From contig JAILZY010000102.1 of NCBI GenBank assembly GCA_023512255.1, positions 1-12,033 on the forward strand: DNA of 12,033 nt. Reading direction: 5' to 3'. The translations under genes and the position numbers were made by a program. Below the pieces are notes generated by a model that was not told where the DNA came from, searched no databases, and was given only the letters and a program-made list of their open reading frames with translations. Source of the DNA: a bacterium. GTDB lineage: Bacteria > SZUA-182 > DTGQ01. Positions 8,447 through 12,033 of this stretch are shown here, piece after piece (within the stretch, counting starts at the first letter, position 1; each line of letters begins with the position of its first letter).

Positions 8447-8587
8447 TATTTAAGGGGAAAACCCTTTTGAAAAAGGGTTTTCCCCTTATACCCCTTTCCT
8501 AAAACTTTAATTAATATTAATTAAAGTTTTAGGAGGATGGGTTGGAAGGAACCCTTATTGAATAAGGGTTCCTTCCAATTTATTTAA
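8447..8587. repeat. Triple-palindrome intergenic element (MITE/REP-like) with flanking 7-bp direct repeat
   Basis: Three perfect inverted repeats sit head to tail. The first is an 18-bp stem with a 2-nt centre (8451-8468/8471-8488). The second is a loopless 38-bp palindrome (8497-8534) centred on TTAATTAATATTAATTAA. The third is an 18-bp stem with a 1-nt centre (8542-8559/8561-8578). The first and third share the core ACCCTT(T/AT)TGAA(A/T)AAGGGT, and the spacers are partly complementary (ACCC 8490-8493, GGGT 8539-8542), so the whole forms a larger imperfect palindrome centred near 8515. The direct repeat TATTTAA occurs at 8447-8453 and 8581-8587, consistent with a target-site duplication. No stem is followed by a clear T-run, so these are not textbook intrinsic terminators. 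Function is unknown. Confidence 0.75.
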
Positions 8588-9322
8588 CTAGCCTGATCTA
8601 AGCTTTACCTTTCCCCAAAAACCAGCCCGCTCATCCTTGATGATCACTGCCCCTTCTACCCCTTCGATCATCTGAGCCGCAGCTAGGGCCTGATCAATAT
8701 CATCCGCCGTCTTGACCATATTGCCGATGGCTGTGGCCGCAGCATCAGCCACTGCTGCTGATGGGGAAATGATCACCACTGCATCTGCTTGGCCAAAGCT
8801 CAGCGAATGCCCAACAGTTCCAGAAGAGGTGCATACTCCAAGCGGAGAGTATTCAGGCTCGATTTCCAGGCAGATTCTGTTACTAAAAGGGGAGCGTCCG
8901 GCAAATATTCTCACCAGCCGCTTCCTTGTGCTGCTCAAAAAAATATCCCCACCATTTTCCACAATTACCTGCTGGCAGTAGTTTAGCAGCTCCCGGCCAA
9001 CAAACTCAGCCACTGCTCCAGCCACTGCTGCCATTGGTCCAACGTTAGCCTTCTGAGCTGCCAGAATCATGGTCGAGACAATCCCGCTGGCCTGATCATC
9101 AGCAGGCAGAGGCTCTAGGCTCGTCAGAAAGACAGGATGACGCTCAATATATTCCTCAAGCGCCGCCCGACAACTTATGACGGCTTTCTTTGCCTGCTCC
9201 TCTAAATTTTTCTCAGCCAGAATGAAAAGATCAGTCTCTTTGACCACTACCGAGAATGGAGTGAGGTCCTCAGACTGACAACTTCGGCGGTATAGCCTTG
9301 GCTCATATCCAGAAGTCTTCAT
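8588..9322 (-). CDS. UPF0280 (COG2122) family protein, ApbE-related
   Basis: This 244-aa protein matches the UPF0280 family in length and motifs: VGPMAAVAGAVAE (94-106), ENGGD (122-126), GVCTSSGTVGHS (162-173) with a conserved Cys164, and the Ala-rich VADAAATAIGN (201-211). The fold is related to ApbE FAD:protein FMN transferase, recalling its GGD and DA-x-A-TA motifs, but FMN transfer has not been established for this family. From memory, COG2122 proteins of methanogens have been linked, together with COG1900/DUF39 and NIL-ferredoxin proteins, to sulfide assimilation into homocysteine through protein persulfides; Cys164 would fit such a role. That function is inferred here, and the COG1900 partner is not in the window. 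The ATG at 9322 has no Shine-Dalgarno sequence; a TATAAT box lies just upstream. The gene probably belongs to the leftward run ending in mnmA. Confidence 0.92.
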   Translation of the reverse strand: MKTSGYEPRLYRRSCQSEDLTPFSVVVKETDLFILAEKNLEEQAKKAVISCRAALEEYIERHPVFLTSLEPLPADDQASGIVSTMILAAQKANVGPMAAVAGAVAEFVGRELLNYCQQVIVENGGDIFLSSTRKRLVRIFAGRSPFSNRICLEIEPEYSPLGVCTSSGTVGHSLSFGQADAVVIISPSAAVADAAATAIGNMVKTADDIDQALAAAQMIEGVEGAVIIKDERAGFWGKVKLRSG

Positions 9323-9330
9323 AGAAATAT

Positions 9331-9336
9331 ATTATA
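9331..9336 (-). promoter_or_regulatory. Possible -10 box (TATAAT) directly upstream of the UPF0280 gene
   Basis: Read on the minus strand, a consensus TATAAT ends 8 nt before the ATG at 9322, so transcription would begin at or within a few bases of the start codon (leaderless or nearly so). This would agree with the missing Shine-Dalgarno sequence. No good -35 hexamer is found 16-18 bp upstream, and the area is AT-rich, so a chance match is possible. Confidence 0.3.
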
Positions 9337-9418
9337 TCCCATATCTTGGGTCGCTACCAGTTCTTAAATCAAAAAACACAGCTCTTTTCTATCTCCCGCG
9401 GCGGCCTCGCCCTTTTTT

Positions 9419-10243
9419 TCATTCGCCTGTCAAAAGTTTCGCCCACTCGCATTCTGTGTAGGGCGCATCATGGAATATTTTCAGCCAGGATGTGGGCAGA
9501 TGGTCAATTACCTGCCTAAACTGGCGCTCATCCTCTTTAGTAACTTTGGTCGGAGTCTTATTTTCGTTTTTCCAGCCGGTCGGAAAATGTATCCTTTCAT
9601 CTTTTTGCTCAAGGCCAAAAAAGTGGAACATACTTCTTAAAACCTCGCTGCTGTTTAAGTCCTCGGGAGCAAACAGCGTATAGCAGTCGGCATGTTTATT
9701 ATAGGTATCCAAAAATCGGATGGCTCGGTTTTCGATTTCGATCCACTGGAGCACAAGAAATTGATATGGCGTCAGCGGATTAAGGGTAGTTGCCTGAAAA
9801 ATCTCCTCATTTCCGGTTAGGGTCCAGCGGAAATATTTTTTCCCATCACTGGCCCGATAATACCTCCTTAGAGGAAGATGAATCTTGTTCAGCCAGAGAT
9901 GCCGATTAAGCTGACTTTTGGCTACTTCCAGCGGATTTCGGATAATATGGATAAGTTTCAGATCAGGAAAACACTCCAGGGCAATATCAGCAAAGGATTT
10001 TAGAAAGGCGTTATTAGTCTCAAGGTAAACATCTGCCCGATAGTGGCAAATTCTCCATTGTTTTATGGCAAAGAGTCTTCTTATTTTCTCGAAATTTTTT
10101 TCCTGATACCAGTAAATGGGCTGACCAAACATAGTGGGGTAAGGCTCATGTTTGCTGACACAGCGCTTGATGTTATGGCGAAAGACAGAGGCCAGATACC
10201 TTGTGCCCGATCTCCCACTGGCCAGGACAAATATTTTGATCAT
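9419..10243 (-). CDS. Sulfotransferase family protein
   Basis: This 274-aa protein has the two PAPS-binding signatures of the sulfotransferase fold. The 5'-phosphosulfate loop is ASGRSGTRYL at residues 8-17, right at the N-terminus. The 3'-phosphate motif is IIRNPLEVAKS at 100-110, with Arg102 and Ser110 as the expected ligands. Such proteins move sulfate from PAPS to hydroxyl or amino groups of sugars, lipids or peptides. The acceptor cannot be told from sequence, and the catalytic base is not obvious; His24 and His32 are candidates. No signal peptide is present, so it should be cytosolic. The ATG at 10243 is chosen because the P-loop follows at once; the Shine-Dalgarno sequence is poor. It lies 47 bp after the nitroreductase gene and 96 bp before the UPF0280 gene on the same strand. 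Surface polysaccharide or lipid decoration is a guess. Confidence 0.88.
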   Translation of the reverse strand: MIKIFVLASGRSGTRYLASVFRHNIKRCVSKHEPYPTMFGQPIYWYQEKNFEKIRRLFAIKQWRICHYRADVYLETNNAFLKSFADIALECFPDLKLIHIIRNPLEVAKSQLNRHLWLNKIHLPLRRYYRASDGKKYFRWTLTGNEEIFQATTLNPLTPYQFLVLQWIEIENRAIRFLDTYNKHADCYTLFAPEDLNSSEVLRSMFHFFGLEQKDERIHFPTGWKNENKTPTKVTKEDERQFRQVIDHLPTSWLKIFHDAPYTECEWAKLLTGE

Positions 10244-10290
10244 AGCGTTTTTTGCTTCGGCATTGGCTCAAAAAAGCCTTCATCAGAGCC

Positions 10291-10920
10291 TCAGTAGGAG
10301 CCGAGCCGCACAAACTCCTCAAACCTTCTCCTGAACGCCCGCGGCAGTAAGGTCGTTCCCTTCTTGAGATGACCAACGGCAATGATCATCGGTATGACCT
10401 TGTCGGGAGGGATATCGAATTCTCTTTTTATGCTATCCTCATCAAACCCATCCATCGGGTGAGTATCGAGACCGAAGCCCTTGGCAGCAATCATCAGATT
10501 CATGGCAAACAGGGAAGCATTCTTGATAGCGAAAAATTTTCTCTTGAGGCTGTTTGGCTGGCCGTAGAGATTCTGAATCATATCAACATAGCCTTGCCTG
10601 GCCTCAGGCTTCATATAGCCCAACTCTTCCCAGTTATCCAAAACTCTCTCCAGATTTTCCTCAACACCACCCGGATCAGCCACAATGATAAACACTGCCG
10701 CGGCCTCCTCAATCTTTCGCTGATTAAAGGCACAGCGCCGCAGGATGCGCTTGCTTTCAGGATTTCTCACCACGATCAGCTTCCACGGCTGAAGGTTGAA
10801 TGAGGAAGGGGCAAGATTTGAGATCTCAACCAATTCCCTAAGCTGCTCATCAGGCAGCTCCTGTCCGGTTTCAAAGAAGTTGATTGAACGCCTTTCCTTG
10901 ATGGCCTGAATAACATCCAT
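10291..10920 (-). CDS. Nitroreductase family flavoprotein (FMN-dependent NAD(P)H oxidoreductase)
   Basis: This 209-aa protein is a typical single-domain nitroreductase, a family of FMN-binding homodimers that reduce nitro groups, quinones or flavins with NAD(P)H. The FMN phosphate site RRS is at residues 10-12, the isoalloxazine-contacting PSSFNLQPWK at 38-47, the late helix GFGLDTHPMDGFD at 148-160 and the strand IPMIIAVGH at 176-184. The true substrate is not predictable. The ATG at 10920 is backed by a good Shine-Dalgarno sequence (AGGAG, minus strand, 10933-10929) 8 nt upstream. The leader carries a hairpin with a U-run immediately before that site (see separate entry). It is divergent from an EFR1-type flavodoxin-ferredoxin, a possible redox partner, and the first gene of the leftward run toward mnmA. 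Confidence 0.93.
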   Translation of the reverse strand: MDVIQAIKERRSINFFETGQELPDEQLRELVEISNLAPSSFNLQPWKLIVVRNPESKRILRRCAFNQRKIEEAAAVFIIVADPGGVEENLERVLDNWEELGYMKPEARQGYVDMIQNLYGQPNSLKRKFFAIKNASLFAMNLMIAAKGFGLDTHPMDGFDEDSIKREFDIPPDKVIPMIIAVGHLKKGTTLLPRAFRRRFEEFVRLGSY

Positions 10921-10933
10921 GACGAAATCTCCT

Positions 10934-10957
10934 AAAAATATCAGGCTTTACCCTGAT
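10934..10957 (-). promoter_or_regulatory. Leader hairpin plus U-run upstream of the nitroreductase start
   Basis: ATCAGG (10957-10952, minus strand) pairs perfectly with CCTGAT (10945-10940) across a 6-nt loop, and A then TTTTT follows and abuts the AGGAG ribosome-binding site. The layout is that of a short intrinsic terminator or attenuator in the 5' leader. As DNA it is also an 18-bp dyad (6-6-6) that could serve as an operator. The stem is only 6 bp and half A/T, so it would be weak; which role applies, if any, is undecided. Confidence 0.35.
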
Positions 10958-11098
10958 TTTGCAGAAAAACAGATTGTTCTCTTTTCTTAGATTTCCCCTC
11001 CACTCTCTGCCAATGGTAATATCGGATAGGAGTATCTAAGAGAGCGACTGATTAGCCACACAAAACAAAGACTTCTCTGTTTTTCTTGAAAAAACCGA

Positions 11099-11104
11099 TA
11101 TACT
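11099..11104 (+). promoter_or_regulatory. Possible -10 box for the EFR1-type gene
   Basis: TATACT (5/6 to consensus) lies 33 nt upstream of the ATG at 11138 and would give a leader of about 25 nt containing the Shine-Dalgarno sequence. No convincing -35 hexamer is seen at 16-18 bp; the nearby TTGAAA (11086-11091) is too close, with a 7-bp spacer. Low-confidence call. Confidence 0.25.
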
Positions 11105-11122
11105 TTGGCTACCATTTCAGCT

Positions 11123-11130
11123 AAGGAGGT
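11123..11130 (+). promoter_or_regulatory. Strong ribosome-binding site fixing the EFR1-type start
   Basis: AAGGAGGT is a near-perfect anti-16S match, 7 nt before the ATG at 11138. It lies inside the longer open frame that could begin at TTG 11105, and so decides the start in favour of 11138. It is the strongest Shine-Dalgarno site in the window; most other genes here have none. Confidence 0.85.
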
Positions 11131-11137
11131 GCACAAT

Positions 11138-11938
11138 ATGGACAAGGTGAACACGATCCTTTTTTATTTTACCGGTACGGGAAACTCTCTAAAGGCAGCC
11201 AGGGAGCTGGCCCAAGAGCTAGGGGCAGCAGAGCTTCGGCCAATTGCCAGACTGATAAATAGAGGTGGCCCCATTTTGGCCAATGCTGACCGCATAGGCA
11301 TTATCTGCCCTGTATATGCCTGGGGGTTGCCGCTAATTGTTTTGCAATTTATTCAGCAGTTATCTTTAGATCAATCTAGCTACATCTTCGGTTTAGTTAC
11401 CTGTGGCGGATTTGCCGCTGCGACTTTAAAGCAGCTCGATCGCCTGCTAAGACAAAAAGGGTTGAAGCTATCAGCAGGATTCAGCCTGCGATTTCCAGGC
11501 AACTATACCCCCTTGTATGGAGCAATCCCTGAAAAGCAGCAAAAGGAGCTATTTTCAAAAGCGCATCTTAGGCTAAAGCAGATCGCGGGTATAGTCAGAG
11601 AAGGCAGAATGGCCCGGATTGAGTCAAACTTCTTTCTGGTTAATCTGCTGTTTTCGGGTCTTATCTACCGCCAGGGGATAAGTCGGTTTCCAGCAGGGGA
11701 TCGAGACTTTTGGCTAAATGATAAATGCAGTGGCTGTGGAATCTGCGCCAGGGTCTGTCCAGTGAATAACATCGAGATTAAGGAAGGGCGGCCAAGTTGG
11801 CAGCATCATTGCCAAAGATGCCTGGCCTGTCTGCACTGGTGCCCTGAGGAGGCGGTCGAGTGCGGGAAGACCACACAAGGTCGGCGGCGCTACCGGCATC
11901 CAGAAATAACTCTGGAAGATATCATTCAGCAAAAGTAA
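11138..11938 (+). CDS. EFR1-type flavodoxin domain plus 2[4Fe-4S] ferredoxin
   Basis: This 266-aa cytosolic electron-transfer protein has two parts. Residues 1 to about 170 form a flavodoxin-like domain with the FMN phosphate loop FTGTGNS (11-17), PVYAWGLP (58-65), TCGG (88-91) and PGNY (120-123). The C-terminal part is a bacterial-type ferredoxin with two complete [4Fe-4S] motifs: Cys187, 190, 193 and 197 followed by Pro, and Cys215, 218, 221 and 225 followed by Pro. Proteins of this EFR1 type are widespread in strict anaerobes; they probably pass electrons between ferredoxin pools and flavoenzymes, though few have been studied. The ATG at 11138 is set by a strong AAGGAGGT site; a TTG at 11105 would extend the frame by 11 residues but has no such support. 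It is divergent from the nitroreductase, which could be a partner. No strong terminator follows. Confidence 0.93.
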   Translation: MDKVNTILFYFTGTGNSLKAARELAQELGAAELRPIARLINRGGPILANADRIGIICPVYAWGLPLIVLQFIQQLSLDQSSYIFGLVTCGGFAAATLKQLDRLLRQKGLKLSAGFSLRFPGNYTPLYGAIPEKQQKELFSKAHLRLKQIAGIVREGRMARIESNFFLVNLLFSGLIYRQGISRFPAGDRDFWLNDKCSGCGICARVCPVNNIEIKEGRPSWQHHCQRCLACLHWCPEEAVECGKTTQGRRRYRHPEITLEDIIQQK

Positions 11939-11957
11939 ATTTAATTAATAAATTTTT
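11937..11957 (+). terminator. Weak AT-only hairpin after the EFR1-type gene
   Basis: AAATTTA (11937-11943) is complementary to TAAATTT (11949-11955) across 5 nt, followed by two more T. It overlaps the stop codon. With no G-C pair in the stem it would be a poor intrinsic terminator. It is listed because nothing better lies downstream of this gene within the window. Confidence 0.2.
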
Positions 11958-11988
11958 AATTAGTGTCTGTCCGAAATTGACTAACTTA

Positions 11989-12016
11989 TTGACAATATTA
12001 TGTTAATTAGTATTAT
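11989..12016 (+). promoter_or_regulatory. Candidate sigma70 promoter reading out of the window
   Basis: A perfect -35 TTGACA (11989-11994) and a -10 TATTAT (12011-12016, 5/6) are separated by 16 bp. The start would be near 12023, so the gene it serves lies beyond the right edge on the + strand. A second overlapping -35-like TTGACT (11977-11982) sits 12 bp upstream within the 17-bp motif shared with the left end of the window. The region is AT-rich, but the spacing and hexamers are good. Confidence 0.5.
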
Positions 12017-12033
12017 TACAGGCTCTATCTTTT

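Noticed and set aside
9400-9419. Short GC hairpin (GGCG-N4-CGCC) followed by seven T on the plus strand
   Set aside because: It has the polarity of a plus-strand terminator, but no plus-strand gene ends here. The stem is only 4 bp, and the T-run abuts the sulfotransferase stop codon, so it is probably incidental.
10369-10803. 144-codon plus-strand open frame opposite the nitroreductase
   Set aside because: It lies entirely within the conserved nitroreductase reading frame on the other strand, with no start signals of its own.
11105-11137. TTG start extending the EFR1-type protein by 11 residues
   Set aside because: The AAGGAGGT site at 11123-11130 lies inside this extension and is ideally spaced for the ATG at 11138. 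The flavodoxin fold begins right after that ATG.
11956-12011. Two copies of TTAATTAGT (11956-11964 and 12003-12011) flanking TGTCTGTCC, suggestive of an insertion-sequence end
   Set aside because: The repeats are short and AT-rich, and no transposase or matching terminal inverted repeat is present within the window.

Overview
The window reads as chromosomal DNA from a Gram-negative (diderm), probably anaerobic bacterium of moderate GC content. The evidence is an outer-membrane biogenesis pair (TamB-like protein plus an Omp85/BamA protein with a C-terminal Phe), a flavodoxin/ferredoxin of the EFR1 type and a UPF0280/COG2122 protein; the last two are commonest in anaerobes. Desulfobacterota (Deltaproteobacteria-like) or a neighbouring candidate phylum would fit, but I cannot assign a taxon from sequence alone. 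There are no tRNA or rRNA genes, no CRISPR array, no transposase gene and no phage genes.

Left half, + strand: a promoter-like leader (1-210), then a two-gene operon. A TamB-like inner-membrane-anchored protein (211-4443) is followed after only 2 nt by an Omp85-family barrel protein with seven recognisable POTRA domains (4446-7253). Together they would move lipid or protein between the inner and outer membranes, or insert outer-membrane proteins.

Middle, - strand, read right to left: nitroreductase (10920-10291), sulfotransferase-fold protein (10243-9419), UPF0280 protein (9322-8588) and the tRNA 2-thiouridylase MnmA (8437-7337). MnmA is convergent with the Omp85 gene. UPF0280 and MnmA are both linked to sulfur transfer. 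Between them lies a striking non-coding element: three perfect palindromes of 36-38 bp within 128 bp, arranged as one larger imperfect palindrome and flanked by a 7-bp direct repeat.

Right end, + strand: an EFR1-type flavodoxin-ferredoxin (11138-11938) is divergent from the nitroreductase. A good sigma70-type promoter (11989-12016) then points out of the window.

Points deserving most attention are the palindrome cluster at 8447-8587, a palindrome-rich in-frame insertion in the tamB-like gene at about 1149-1311, the seven-POTRA architecture, and a 17-bp motif with one mismatch shared by the regulatory regions at the two ends of the window (92-108 and 11976-11992).
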